Source: Aquilaria yunnanensis
Taxonomy: Eukaryota; Streptophyta; Magnoliopsida; Malvales; Thymelaeaceae
DNA length: 64,000 nt
Direction of reading: 5' to 3'
Assembly: GCA_039654915.1 (NCBI GenBank)
Contig: CM077597.1
Location: 75,952,001 to 76,016,000, forward strand
Position numbers and translations under genes: made by a program. Positions 11,511 to 24,592 of the stretch are shown piece after piece; position 1 is the stretch's first letter, and the number at the start of each line of letters is the position of its first letter. The notes under the pieces are model-generated. The model worked only from the letters and a program-made list of their open reading frames with translations. It ran no database searches and was not told where the DNA came from.

Positions 11511-11866
11511 TGAACCATTCCTAAGCAGTTTGGCAATAGTTTATATGTTTGTTTATTTAGTTAAATGAATAAATATGAACAAAATTTTATGTTTTTATAA
11601 GTTAAATGAATAAACATGAACAAAAGTGTCAATTGGTGGCCTTTTCTTAATTTGCATACAATTGTAAATGAAGCAGTGCTTCTAGGATGGATGGAGTATA
11701 TTTTAGCTAATGAGCACAAATAAACACAAAAATGTTCATTTATAGACGAACGGACACAAATAGAGAAAATGTGTTCGTTTATTGTTCGTGTTCATGTTAG
11801 TATAGAGCTAAATGAATGAATACGAATATGGCTCATTTATATTCGTTCAATTTGTTTACAGCCTTA
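11511..11866. repeat. Degenerate second copy of the GTTCGTTTA fold-back family
   Basis: Carries the family's alternating GTTCGTTTATTGTTCGTG and AAATGAATAAACATGAAC motifs and the same terminal TTTACAGCCTTA as the element at 9654-10193. The left end is not recognisable, so the copy is truncated or rearranged. Confidence 0.6.
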
Positions 11867-12968
11867 ATGGCATATTAATGTATACGCAGAAATAGAGTTA
11901 CAAGTGTAAAGGATATAAATTGTCCTATTGCCATTTTCCATAGTTGAAGGACCATGTTGATTCATGTCAAATGTTAGATATTAAAGCAACCAAGTTAACA
12001 AAATTTCAGGGACATAGATTTAAGCTTTCATCATTTGATCATGTAACTTACAAATCTTGCATTTCACTTAAACTTAAAAGTTCTTAATACGAACTCGAGC
12101 ACACTTGTAAATAGCGATGATCTAGATCTCATTGAATTGCTTCCATTCTCAATCAAGTTTCCTACTTTGATTATCCGTTAAGTTTATTCTTTCCTTTGCT
12201 TTTGGGTTTGATATCCCTTATTTCTCTTCTTTGTTTTTGTTTTACCCATTTTCTAGGGTTTGAATGTTTTAATCTCTAGGTTAGTATTTGTTGAATTCCT
12301 TTGATCTACTTCTTGTTTCCCTTGTTGTTGTCATCTATTTGACCCTATATCCTTTATTTTTCCTTATTTATGGCTAATCTCAACTTGGGTGTTTGGTCTT
12401 ATATGGCTGCCGTTTCTCTGCTCATTTCTTGTGGGCATTTTTTCTGCACCTAGTTTTTTTCTTTCCTTTGCTTCCCAACTTCCCTTTGGTTTGTGTTCAT
12501 CTTGTAGTATTTGCCTTAGTTGTTCCTCTTTCATTTGTTTCTCTTAGGATCACTATCCTTTTTTGTTTGTGGTTCTCTCCTTCATTTTTTAGTTTTTTTG
12601 TTGCTAGTCTATTGGTCTTTCTTTAAGTGAAGGGAGGGCTTCAGAAATAATTTCGGCCTCAACATCTACAAATTTTCTTAACAAAGGCAAAAACCTCCGT
12701 AGGGAAGGTCCACCATCACTATCTCAATTGTCTACAAATGTTCAAGTTAGGTCTGATTTTTTGATGATTCTTATTGTTAGCTGGATATGTTACTAGAATG
12801 AGATGAGTTTGAGGGTGAGCTTTATCATAGGGTTATGACCGAAATAAATGATTTTGAAGTGGCTTGTTTGGAGGTATGGGATCACTTATGACGTCTAAAT
12901 GGATGATGGTCGGATTATATTCCATCTGGTTAAGAAGTTTTTCAAGTTGTTCTCTCAAAAAAATGCAA
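11867..12968. other. Decayed sequence, no gene
   Basis: T-rich 12180-12620, followed by 12620-12960 with scattered broken coding-like stretches. The next copy of the A-family TIR element is inserted at its end. A decayed retroelement is possible; nothing could be assigned. Confidence 0.35.
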
Positions 12969-13578
12969 AAATATCAAATTTGTCACTAATGTTTTGGGTT
13001 GAGAGCGAATGTGACACTATAGTTTTTTTTCCCTAATCTCCAACTATTGTTTTCAAATGGGTAATATACGCAACTAAAGTTTCAAATTAAGAGTAGATAT
13101 GTCACTACCCATTAAAAAATTAACAAAAAACATTAAAAAGCTAATAAAAATTGTTAAAAATAACAAGTTTTTAAATTTTAGGGTGATAATACAAGTTTTA
13201 ACAAACTTTAAAGACTTTTTGTAACTAGACTCTTTCTTTCTCTCTCAAATGTTGGCGAGGAAATTGGACAGCAGAGACAGGGGGAGAGTAGCGATGGGGC
13301 TAGAACGCTGGTGATAGAGATAATGACAGAGCTGAAGCACTGATAATAGAAATCAGACCCTCTTTTGACAAAAATCTTAAAGGTCTTAATATTTTTTGAA
13401 GATGCATAATAACTCAAAATTTTCAAAATATGCCTTTTTTACCATTTTTTATTATTTTCTAACCAGCAGTGGCATATTTGGCACATTTTAAAATATTTGT
13501 AGGAGATTGGGAAAAAACAAAAACTATAATGGCATATCCGCTCCCTACCCAAAACATTAGTGACAAATTTGATATTTC
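12969..13578. mobile_element. Non-autonomous TIR element, copy A2
   Basis: Same family, length and orientation as the copy at 10779-11388. Left end AATATCAAATTTGTCACTAA; right end in reverse complement AATATCAAATTTGTCACTAA followed by TGTTTTGGGTAGGGAGCGGA. Here the two terminal 20-mers are identical, so this copy looks less worn at its ends. The two interiors align throughout, including the 'agcagagacagggggag'-type segment. Confidence 0.8.
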
Positions 13579-15600
13579 TATCCTAAGAAAATTATCCTCA
13601 TTTTCTTGGAGGGAACATGCCTTCTTGTGATTGTTCTAAGATTTCCAAGCTGGAGAATGAAATCTTCAATCTGAAGCCTATGTTAGATAAGCACTAGGTG
13701 GATCTTGAGATCAAAGAACAAAAAGCTTGTGGGTAAACAATAATAATAAGCTAGCTACTAACATAACGCAACATTTTAAAGGCCCATAATCTCTTACACT
13801 AAGGTGAATAAGCACACACAATTTGTTGGAAAAAAATTCCTCAATTACCTATTACGCGCAACGGAATGACAAAGATATCAAGTAAGCACATATAAATTTA
13901 ATGTGGTTCAGTTCTTAACTAGCTTAGATCCATGGGTAATAAAAATCTACTCGAATATAATATAAGGATTACAGTAGATGTATGCTCTTAGTACTCACGC
14001 CGACCTATGGATCATTTACACACTATTGACAACTCCAATATCTTGCTCCTACATAGTTATAAAATATGATAATCACAAAAAACTTTTTGTCCCCCGACAC
14101 TTCTTTTCCTTCAAATCTCTTTCCATTTTGAAACTCCTCACATCTTACCTCTTCAACACATTGACTTTTCTCCCATGCTCAAAACCCTAAAACAACATTT
14201 ATTTTATAGGTTATACGTAGACCCAAACCATATCAAAATAGAAAAACTAAATTCTAAACAAATAGAAAAACTAACACTAAATCCTAAACAAACTAAAATT
14301 CTTAAACTTTTTGGATTTGAGCCAACAAACCCAACACAATTAATAATAATTTCATCTAAAAGAAACCAAGTAAACATGCATCACCAACACAAACTAATAG
14401 CCATGATTCGACATTTTGCTACAAGTTACTTTTTACCAATTATTCCTAAATTTTTAACATTTTTTATCGAACAATGGTTTCCCTTATAGTAACTTTAGAT
14501 GTTATACAGTCACAAAGAGAAGAACAAAAATAGGAAAAGCAAATACCTTTTGTCACTAGTAAACCTGACTTAGAAAAGATGATGGTGACTGATAATGGTA
14601 GAAAGGGCCTAAGGATGGAAGGTGGAAGAACATATGAAGGAAAGCGGTGAGCAATAGATGATGGTAAGTTGTAGGTGCTGGTGGTGAGAACAGTGTGGGG
14701 TGGAGGGAGAGATGATGATGGTGGTGGCAAAAGACAATGAAGAATAAATGACTGATGAGAGCTAATGTTGATGGTGGAGAGCGCATTGAGCACCTAAGCA
14801 ATGAGTAATGGTTTTTAGTCTATGAGTAAAGTCAAAGGGTTAGGAATTGGGGATTTTATGAAATAGAGATATTTATTTTTTTTTATTTGTGTGCAATTTA
14901 AGTTACTGGGCGAAAGGGTTAGGGAGTAAAAGACCTAGGGTTTTTAATTTTTAAAGGTATATTAGAGATTTCATACTTAGCATGTTTAATAACTAGATAG
15001 ACGAATCTATCCATCAAGGGTACCCTCTTGGGCCACCCACCTATACCTACCAGATAGTTGTATTTTGATGTCATGTTTGCTTGTTGTTGGTATTTTCACT
15101 ATGTACCCACTCATCATAGACATATATCTAAGATTTACGGACTACAGGCCTGTGGTTGCCATCCTTAACCTAAAGCAATTTGTTCTAATCTATATCTAGT
15201 TACGTTGGCCACACCTATAGATGGGTTCCACAATTGTGTGATAAAACAAAAACCTTTGATGCAATGTTAGGCATTCAAGTCTTGAAGAGAAAGCTCATGT
15301 TCCTTGACATGAACATGCTTAAGTATCCTTCTTCCACTCTTGCCAAGGCTTGCCAAATATTGATTGATAAATACTCATAAGTGTATTGCTGTTAAAAGTT
15401 TAAATTATCATTATACACTTTGAGTGTGATTAATTTCTCTAATTTGAAATACTTTTTCCACCAGGTTACTATTCATCGATTTACTATTCACAGTCACTAT
15501 TCACCAACCTACTATTCATATGCGTATTTCACTGTTCGTATGCAAATTTAATGTACATACGTAGTTTATTGTTCATTAATATTAAAATATATTTATTAAA
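13579..15600. other. Non-genic repeat-derived sequence
   Basis: Near 13640-13730 a broken frame reads SCDCSKISKLENEI, reminiscent of the coiled coil near the end of plant retroelement gag proteins, but too short to assign. 15460-15560 repeats 'actattca(c/t)' motifs. The rest shows no gene. Confidence 0.3.
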
Positions 15601-16870
15601 TAATTATTTTTTTATGTATGTAAAATCATCACTTGGTAACCATTCACGAGAAAATTCATATTTAGAGCTGTAGATGTCGGGATTGATTGATTCCAAATTC
15701 ATCCAGAAGCCAACACATAGATCTTCAACCCATATTCATTCTAAGACTTAGTTTGATCATTTTTATTGCTGAAATCTGATTATAGATGAGATCATTCATA
15801 CTTCTGTGTGCTGAAGAGTAGTTTCGGTAGAAAAATCATAACTTGAGCTACAAACTTCTGATTTAAATTAGCAAGCCATTATTTCGAAGATAAAGAAGAG
15901 ATCTACAAGTTTTGTGCTTTGAAGAATAGCTGATTCAATGTGTACAGTGGTCGAAAAATTAAAAGAAGTTGCAGCCCACATTTGTTGATTTGTATTTACA
16001 TACATTTTACTATTCTATTTTACCATTTTACCCACCCCAAAACTCTATAAATAAGCACCTTGGGGGAAGGACGAATTCATGCCATTTCTTAGGCCATTTT
16101 GATGCTCTTGTATCATCTTTAACTTTTTTTCTTTAGTTTTGTTCTTGTTTTCAATACCAAAGCTCTGTCCAAGTGTTTTCTTCTTGATCTTCTTCTTTTT
16201 CTTTCTTTGATTTTCAATATATGTTTATTTCATCTTTCAACATGTTGTTTACTTTTATCATGTCTAACTAATCATCACTTTGCTAAGGTGAAAGGGTGGA
16301 GCTTTTAGTATAGAGATTATGATTGATTTAAACGGATTTCGAAGTAAACGGTATTTACTTTCTAAATCATTTTAACCACTTTCCTTGTTAAGTGGGAGTC
16401 TTGATTCATCATAGTCAAATCATTGGCACAAAAGCTACTTGATTCCCTCGGTAGAACGTGGCTAAGCCGGCTATATTGGAATCTTGAGTTATTGTGGATA
16501 AAGATTGGCATGATGGATACTTGAACCCATTTACAAGTGTTGGCATTATAAGATCAATGAAAGCTAATGCTAACTAAATTCCCCTGAGTAGGACCTCCTC
16601 TATGTGTGGATCCCAGTTAAGTGGTAAGATTGGCTAAAATTAATCATAATTGATATATTAAAAGTAGATCCCGTAACCTTAGCTATTTTCTTGAAATTAA
16701 GTTTTTAAACAAAATTGTTCACATTTTTTTTCAAATCTTTCTTTATTTTTTTTAATTTGTATTTTTTAATTCACTTCCATATAGTTCGACACTCAGACTC
16801 TCGAAATTTTATTACTTGCGACAACCTATACTTGGGTTACAACTGCTAGAGTGCAGCATTGATCATCAAA
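15601..16870. other. Possible leader/LTR remnant of a retrotransposon
   Basis: A TATA-like CTATAAATA at about 16044 is followed by pyrimidine-rich sequence. The stretch ends with 'ttcgacactcagactctcg' and 'cttgggttac', wording that resembles the untranslated leader of plant Ty3/gypsy elements. No LTR pair, primer-binding site or coding domain was found, so this is tentative. Confidence 0.25.
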
Positions 16871-18745
16871 GATTGATCCTCCTTAAATATGAACTCATTC
16901 TCTATCCATGAATGACGATAAATTGGGTCAAAGTTGGCTTAATCAAACTCCAAATTCAAATATAGGTAGTAGATTAGATAATGAAATCTTGTTTGAAATG
17001 GTTGGAACTTGCCATTAGGCTCCATTAGTATGGGTCATACCAGAAGTTACGTAGTATTAAAGAAATTAAGAAAGAAGAAAAAAGTATTGATGATGAAGTG
17101 AAAGAATAGAGATGAAAGAGACCACTAGAATTGATATTATTTCCTATCAAATCCTTTATGATTTATACAAGGACTATTTATAGTGGCCATTAATCAGAGC
17201 TAGATGGTTTACAAGGATCCAGAACTTAAGTAGTTCAATTTGGTCTCAGGCAATTAATTGCCAACTTGTTGCCATATTAGCCTAATGGCTTAACAACATT
17301 TCTAGTGTAATCCTTATTTACCCTATTTCATATCAGATGCCACATTCAAAAGACTCTTGTTCTCAAGAGTCATTAGATTAAGGAAACTGCTTTTGGAATT
17401 CAAATATACAAGGATTCTCATGTTGTATCCTTTAGATTCGAGCCACTCCATTGGACCAGAACCTTTGTGATCTGGCGAGATTGATTCTAAGCCATTTTGC
17501 AATCTAGGATTTGAACTAGCATCTTAAGCACCTCTTCCATGCTTATTAGTAGGTGAGAGGTGACACGCTTGTCTTCTATTTTTTTCACTAAGAGCCAAAT
17601 GTGAAAGACATTGTGAATCCTCATAGAAGGAGGGAATGATAGACAATAAGCCATAAGCCTAACTTTGCTTGAAATCTAAAAGGGACCACAATATTTTTTT
17701 GTCAATTTATGATCATGTCCACCTCATAGCGCCTTCTTGTGGTGTCATTGTATCTTAGGTAAACCCATTCCCTTGCTTTAAATTTTCTTTTCACCATGAT
17801 GCTTATTTGTTTGTGCCTTCATCTGCTGTTTGGGTGCATGCTAAATTGTCATGCAACTATTGGAGCATTGCTTCCCTGGTTGCCAGACTCATGTTTATTG
17901 TGTAGACCACTAATTATGTAACGACCTTCATGGTACAAAACCCGATTATTAATTAACTAAGTTTATTTTGTTAAGTATTGTACTTAGAATATTATTTGTA
18001 AGCCAAAGTCTTGGTTTAATAAAGTATAGCATCTTAGAAGTAAAATTGGTCATTTAGATATGTCGAGCCAATAAGGGTATTTTGGCAATTTCACATAGTT
18101 ACCCATTTTTATGGCTAAAATAGGTAGAGGATGGAAAAATAGTTACCCATTTCACATAGTATCACAGTTTTCTTGGATTTCTAGTTTCATCCTCGCGAAA
18201 CAGAGGAATTAATTTATGCCTAAAAGTGGTTTATGTGTAATGTTTATAGTTCTTGATATTTAATGGCACATTTTTTAAAGCCAAGCACTGGGCACATAAT
18301 TAAAACCAAATGAATTTTTAAATTATATAGTGAGAATGTGTATTTATGTGAAGAGAGAACAAATGCTTGGCACTAATGGAACAAGAACATGAAACACAAA
18401 ACAAGTACTCAAGTTTTAGTTTGCAGATTATTTTTTTCACTAGTGCTTTGTCACTTTTTTATGATTGGGCTAGTTTTATGAATTTAGGCTCAATAACTTT
18501 TTAAGTTATATAGTGATAACCTATATATGTTGAGAAAGAACAGGTACTGATAGAACAGGAAAAGTTGAAATAAGAGAAGTTTGCGGTGTAGATTTAAATG
18601 GCAAGTTCCCTTGGTAGATTTGTTTCTCTTGGTTTTAGGGTGTGTTTTTCTTTGTGCGGGCTTTCATGGTAGATATGTTGTTGGTTGTGAGGAAATGCGA
18701 AGTTTAGTCAAGATTTGGTGAACTCAAATTTTGACAATCCCTTCA
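16871..18745. other. Intergenic, no gene seen
   Basis: Only short broken frames on both strands. It looks like decayed repeat sequence but could not be assigned to a family. Confidence 0.4.
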
Positions 18746-20000
18746 TTTTGTTAAGGAATAGGAGGATACAATAATGGAACAACTATAATCATCAAGATAA
18801 CAAGAAGAGCAATTCAATGAACAGTAGAATAACAAGAAGAAGCCATTATCAAATAGTATAAAGAACTATAGATTTTTCAAGGAAAATGAAGATGTGCAAA
18901 TGGAACAACTATAATTAACAAAAGAACAGAAAAAAAGAATTTAAAGAACAAGTAGGACAAAAACAAGCAACACCGTAAAAATTATTAAATAGAAAAAAAG
19001 TTATACTCCCTCTGTCTCACATTCTTTGAAACACTTTTCTTTTTGGGTTGTCTCATATTTTTTGAAACATTTCATTTTTTAGTAAATTTTACCATGTATT
19101 TTTACCATTATACCCTCTCTCATCTCTCAAATCCTCTTTTTTACCCTAAAACCTATAGCCCAATATTTTTGTTTTGTGGAGACGATGGTGACGAGGTGAT
19201 GGACGTAGACGACAGCGATGAGGTAATGAGGTGACAGTAGATCAAGGCAACAAATAGAGGGGGGCGACGACAAATAGGTGACGGACAGAGGTGACCGAAG
19301 GATTTCCAATCGACGTGATGAATTGGGGTGACGAATTAACCGAAGGATCTACAATTAAGACGATTGAGATGACGAATCAACCCAAGGATCTTCGATCGAG
19401 ATGGCGAATCGACGGAAGGATCTTTGGTCAAGATGAATCGACTAAAGGATCTCCGACCGACGAATCGTGACCGATCGACGAAGGCTAAGCGAGGAGACAG
19501 ACAAGACCTAGAATTACGGCCAGGTGGCGATCGGCACGTGGGTGTGTCAGAGACGAGCGCATAACAGCAAAACATAGACCTCACCTAAAACTTCGTGCAA
19601 AACGGTTTGTTTCAATAAACACGGGACGAAGGGAGTATTTGTCAAGGAACGGAAAGATACAACATGGCAACAACTATAACCATCAATACAATAGGAAGAA
19701 GAATTGAAGGAATGAGTACAATATTAATGAGAAGAAGTTACGAAATAGCATAGGAAACAGATATATTTGTCAAGGACTACAAAGACAAAACAATTATAAT
19801 CAACAAAAGAATACAAAGTTAATAAACAAGTAGCACATAAGTAGGTAGTAGTTATTAAATAGAATGGAAATTGTATTTGCCAATGAACAAAAAAAATACA
19901 AAAAAATAACAATATAATGAGCAAACTAACAAGAAGAGATCAAAGAACAAGTAGAACAAGTATACTAGTAACAAAAAAAATGTATCTTTTATACAAATGT
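18746..20000. repeat. Diverged tandem repeat, about 250-bp unit
   Basis: Three successive units begin TTGTTAAGGAAT (18746), TTTGTCAAGGAAC (about 19638) and TTTGCCAATGAAC (about 19878). They share ACAACTATAAYCATCAA, AACAAGAAGA and TTATTAAATAGAA in the same order. The first unit ends where a MITE (19006-19635) is inserted. Without the MITE the units are about 258 and 242 bp; the third decays after about 100 bp. Confidence 0.65.
19006..19635. mobile_element. Stowaway-like (Tc1/mariner) MITE
   Basis: Left end CTCCCTCTGTCTCACATTCT; right end in reverse complement CTCCCTTCGTCCCGTGTTTA. Both sides carry a TA target duplication (19004-19005, 19636-19637). The empty site survives in the next tandem unit (AAATTGTATTTGCCAATGAA near 19870), which confirms both ends. 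At 630 bp it is long for a Stowaway. The interior is GACGA-rich with no transposase. Confidence 0.85.
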
Positions 20001-21994
20001 AAGATATAGAGAGAACAATAAAAAACTATACGAGAACAAGAAAATATATATAAGGGAACAAGAGGAATACGTATTGGGACAAGAACGATAAGAATATGTT
20101 TAGGAATAGGACCAAGAAGAAAGTAGGAAATAATAAGCTATTAAAGCACAAAAGTAACATGTATATATTGCCAAAGAATAAATATAACCAATAGTAGAAC
20201 ACGAAGAAGCAAAGAGAGAAAAAGTAACATGGCATTAAATCAATATATGGTGACATTATCATAATTTATAGAAAATCTTGATATAGTCTATAATAAGGAG
20301 TTGTGTGTGATAACTTTATTGTAATTCATAGGAACTTGAGACACAGTGGTAGTTTCAGTAAATGATTAGAAATTTAAGAGCATGTGCCTTGGCTCATGAC
20401 ATGCATCCTGGCCCATGATATAGTTATTCTTGTAAGATTGTTGCTTATTTGTGTTGTTCTCGATCATGTCACCTATTTGTGTATGAAGAAAAAGAAAGGT
20501 GATTACAAAAAAGTCCTTCATATGTGGTCAAAATACATTTTGCCCTAAAAAACTTACGGGCAGTTTGTTTCACGTGTAGGCATCCTAGTTAACACATTAA
20601 AATTGGTTGGGTTAGGCTAATTCATGAGTCATTCCAGACCCATATTTTGCAATTCCCAGGTTACCCTTGTTAAGGATGGGTTCATCACCGCTTGTCTTGC
20701 CCTTGCTCAAAGAGAACCTACCAAGCAAAGGAGGCATCGCTGCCGCCTCAACCCATCGACTCGTTGCCTAACAAATGAGATCCATTTCCGATCGCACTTA
20801 TTGTTCCCCTCCCATTTTGCCCTATCAAATGTTGTATGGATTTAAGTCACCACTTCATCAAACCTTGAGAATGTTAAATTCCCCACCACTTCATCCCATC
20901 ACCAAATGAACCAAATTTGTTTTTAACTGATTCTGCTCCTTCTTGCACGGATTCAAGTCTCACACAACGGTACAAGTGCTTTTGTCCACGAAACCCGATT
21001 AGTCGATCTAGGTGAGAAATCATATCCGTCAAATTTGGACTGATATTTAAGAACAACGGCCATAAATCAACATTCAAGATTGGAGTTTAGAAATTATAAG
21101 CACCTTTGTCATTAATGTTTAGGACAGTGGGCGGAGTAGCCGCAAAAGTTGGGTTTCAACTAAGCATCCATGCAAAGCATGAAGAGTTGCATTAGATGTG
21201 AATCGAGTTAACTGGCATAAGATGTAATAACTATAAAAGACAAGCCTATTCTTGTTCGTCAGGTGAAAGTTGATCAGCACCTTTAACCGATGAAAACATG
21301 TTTCTAAAGCATGAAGACATGAGACGAACTGGCCCTTTTACCTCTCATGGAATGCTTTTGTTCACATGTTAACGTTAATTTTTGAAATTCCAACTTAAAT
21401 TATATGGTAATAGTTTGACAGCTAGTGGTTTTAAACATTATATTTTTTTTCGTCGTTGGTGTCAACCATAATATAATATTAAAATATAAAAGTCAGATCA
21501 TTGGAAAATAGTAACAAACTTGTATTTTACTAAAACTTAATCCATTTTAAAACTTATTAATTCAAAATTCTCTCTCACATATAAATTTTTAACTATCAAC
21601 GAAAAAAAGGCCACATCCACAGTTCATTTTAATTTTCCTATAGAAGAACCAAACCCTTTCAACCCACATGCTAACATATTTCTAATTCCAAACCCAAAAT
21701 TTTCCCTCAAATTCAGATTTCTCTTTTCTCAAACATACACCCTACGTTCAATCCAAACGAAATGCACACACAAAAATGGAAAATAATCCCAAGAAAACAA
21801 TTGCCTCCACAATTTTTTTCTCGAAACTAACAAAAATTTTTCTTACAATCACCCTCAAAGAAACCATTTGGCAGTTTTCACCAGCTTAATTATTTGTTTA
21901 ATCCTTTCCTTAGCCTGAATATTTCTTTTCAACTTCTTTCATCTTAAAAAAAAAATAAAAAATTCCCCTCGCGTTTCAAAATCAAATTTCTCCC
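20001..21994. other. Intergenic region upstream of the RopGEF gene
   Basis: 20000-20280 is A-rich on + and continues the composition of the preceding repeat. No gene seen in 20280-21700. The last 300 bp before the RopGEF start are AT-rich and pyrimidine-rich and should hold its promoter and 5' UTR; no TATA box stands out. Confidence 0.4.
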
Positions 21995-24592
21995 ATGAAA
22001 ATGGTGCGGGCATCCGAGCAAGAAAATGACAATTCCAAATCCACAACGGGAAGATTATTTCATTTTAGTGGGATTTTTAACACAGGAAGACACGCCAAGA
22101 ACCTGAGCGTGGAGAATGTGAAATTGGATGAGAAAGATGAAGAAGGTGCAGGTGCAGAAACAGAAAAAGCCCAGAAGGATTCATCAACAAAGTCTGAAAA
22201 AGAGAAACTGAAAGCTAATAATCCTAAGGAAGATGACCCAAAACCAAGCATTAGCGCTGAAGAAATCATGGCTGCCCATGAAGCCAAAGAAAAGCAGCTA
22301 CTTCATGGCAAGTTTTGTTACACAAATTTCAAACATATCAAAATATTAATCAATTTATTTTGTTATATAAAAGCATTCTTTACAAGTTTACAAGGGTAGG
22401 GGATACTGTATAGCACAGGATAGGGGAATGCCTATTTTTTTGGATACATGGAAGACTATCGAACCAGCAATATTTGTATTATAGAGGAAATAGGTGGAGG
22501 CTGGAGTTGAACTTTGGCCTTCCACCTTGCATCCTACACCATTCTGCCGAATGGCTTCGGACCTCTAATCAATCATGGATTAGGGTTGACTACATCAATC
22601 ATGTGTTGAAATTATGATCGAGTTTAAACTTATACTAAAAAGAATGTATGTCTTTTTTTTTTTTGGTCCCAGATATGGATCAGATGAAGGAAAGGTTTGC
22701 TAAGTTGCTTTTGGGGGAAGACATGTCTGGTGGAGGAAAGGGAGTTTCATCAGCCTTAGCATTGTCCAATGCCATTACAAACCTCGCTGGTATGTATTAC
22801 ATTTTCTGTAATGGCATTAATTGTCACCAATATCATCGTCATCATCATACTACACCTTAATTAACGGTAAAAATTTTTTGAAGGATTCCCTAGAGGTGAG
22901 TTTGAAACATCTTTCTTGTGTCACCCCATCTGTTGCAGCTTCTGTGTTCGGAGAACAATGGCGCTTAGAACCCATGTCACCAGAAAGAAAAGCCAGGTGG
23001 AGAAGGGAAATTGATATTCTCTTATCAGTCACTGATCATGTTGTTGAATTTGTTGCTTCACAACAGAAGAACAAAGATGGAATGAGCATGGAGGTATATA
23101 GACGCATGTACACACACATACACATACATGCACAGGCATATGAGAGATTTCGATCTGCTTCGGGCACCAAATTTGTGAAGTTGCATTCCCCTTCTCTTTA
23201 TAACAGGTGATGGTCACGAAGCAGAGATCAGATCTTCTTATGAACATTCCTGCCCTTAAGAAGCTTGATGCTATGCTTATTGTAAGGGACTTAGTTTAAG
23301 GAACTTTGTGAATCACACTTTGATGGTCTTAGTTGAAGATGATAGTGATAGTGATCAATGATCATGGTGTTGTTTTGCTACAACTTCTTATGAACAGGAC
23401 TGTCTAGATAACTTCAAGGAACAAAGTGAGTTCACTTATGTGAAAGGAGATGCACCAGACTCAGAGAAACGGAATGCCAAGAGAAAAGATGACAAGTGGT
23501 GGCTGCCAGCAGCAAAAGTTCCTGAAAATGGTTTATCAGACATAACAAGGAAATTCCTGCAGTACCAGAAAGATTGTGTGAACCAGGTGCTCAAGGCAGC
23601 AATGGCTATAAATGCTCAAGTTCTATCCGAGATGGAAATCCCCGAAAGTTACATCGAATCTCTACCCAAGGTATGCTGAATTTGATGAAATGAAAGTCTG
23701 CTAATGTTACTATTAACTGCTTCATTCACTTAAGTGTGATATTGTTAGAATGGAAGGTCCAGTCTAGGGGACTCTGTCTACCGGAACATCACAGTTGAGT
23801 TCTTTGATCCGGATCAGTTTCTTACCACTTTGGACATGTCTTCGGAGCACAAGATTCTAGACGTCAAGAACAGAATTGAAGCATCAATTGTTATATGGCA
23901 AAGGAAGATGAACCAAAAGGACAGCAAGTCCACTTGGGGCCCGGGAGTGAGTATTGAGAAAAGAGAGCTTTTTGAAGAAAGAGCAGAAACCATATTGCTC
24001 ATTCTCAAGCAAAGGTTCCCGGGACTTCCTCAATCAGCTCTAGACATTAGCAAAATCCAATACAACAGGGCAAGAACTTCTAAAAATTTTGCTGCTTGCC
24101 AACTTAAGTTCCACATATATATATATATATAGCTTTTTTCTTTAGGAAGTTCGAGTGTTATTTACTAGTGCCTCACAGGATGTTGGACAAGCCGTTCTGG
24201 AGAGCTATTCAAGGATTCTCGAAAGCTTGGCCCACACGGTAATGTCTCGAATAGAGGATGTACTTTATGCTGATTATGTCGCGCAGAATCCAACACAAGC
24301 AACAAGTAAGAGGAACTTCTTGAACAACACCGTCAACACGACAAGTCTTCCCAAGTCCCAGAACGAAGAAGGTGAGATACTTGGCTCACTGGATCCCAGT
24401 GCCATGACCTTATCAGACTTACTTACATGGGGTATGGATCAAGGGGACAATGACACGAAAACAGATTCAGCCGAAGAGGTAACCAAAGATGTTGAAAACC
24501 TCAAGCTCAAGGAACTCAATGTAGTAACAAACAAGAAGGCTTCCTATGTTGACAATATAGGCGGAGCAAGAAGTCCCACAGAGCGCCACTGA
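21995..24592 (+). CDS. ROP guanine nucleotide exchange factor (PRONE domain)
   Basis: Plant RopGEF: it swaps GDP for GTP on ROP/RAC GTPases at the plasma membrane in polar growth and receptor-kinase signalling. Seven exons: 21995-22307, 22673-22789, 22939-23093, 23207-23281, 23398-23670, 23749-24069, 24179-24592. They total 1668 nt, 555 residues, phases consistent. The variable, charged N-terminus (about 104 residues) precedes PRONE, which opens with [20 protein letters not shown] and continues [78 protein letters not shown]. The acidic C-terminal tail (about 95 residues) is the region that autoinhibits relatives. Introns 1 and 6 start with GC (GCAAGT, GCAAGA), not GT; no GT site there restores the conserved frame. 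Which numbered RopGEF it matches cannot be told. The gene converges on the IST1-like gene. Confidence 0.92.

Noticed and set aside
14464..14801. Overlapping minus-strand frames of 80-109 residues
   Set aside because: Low-complexity GATGATGGTGG composition, no start context and no recognisable domain.
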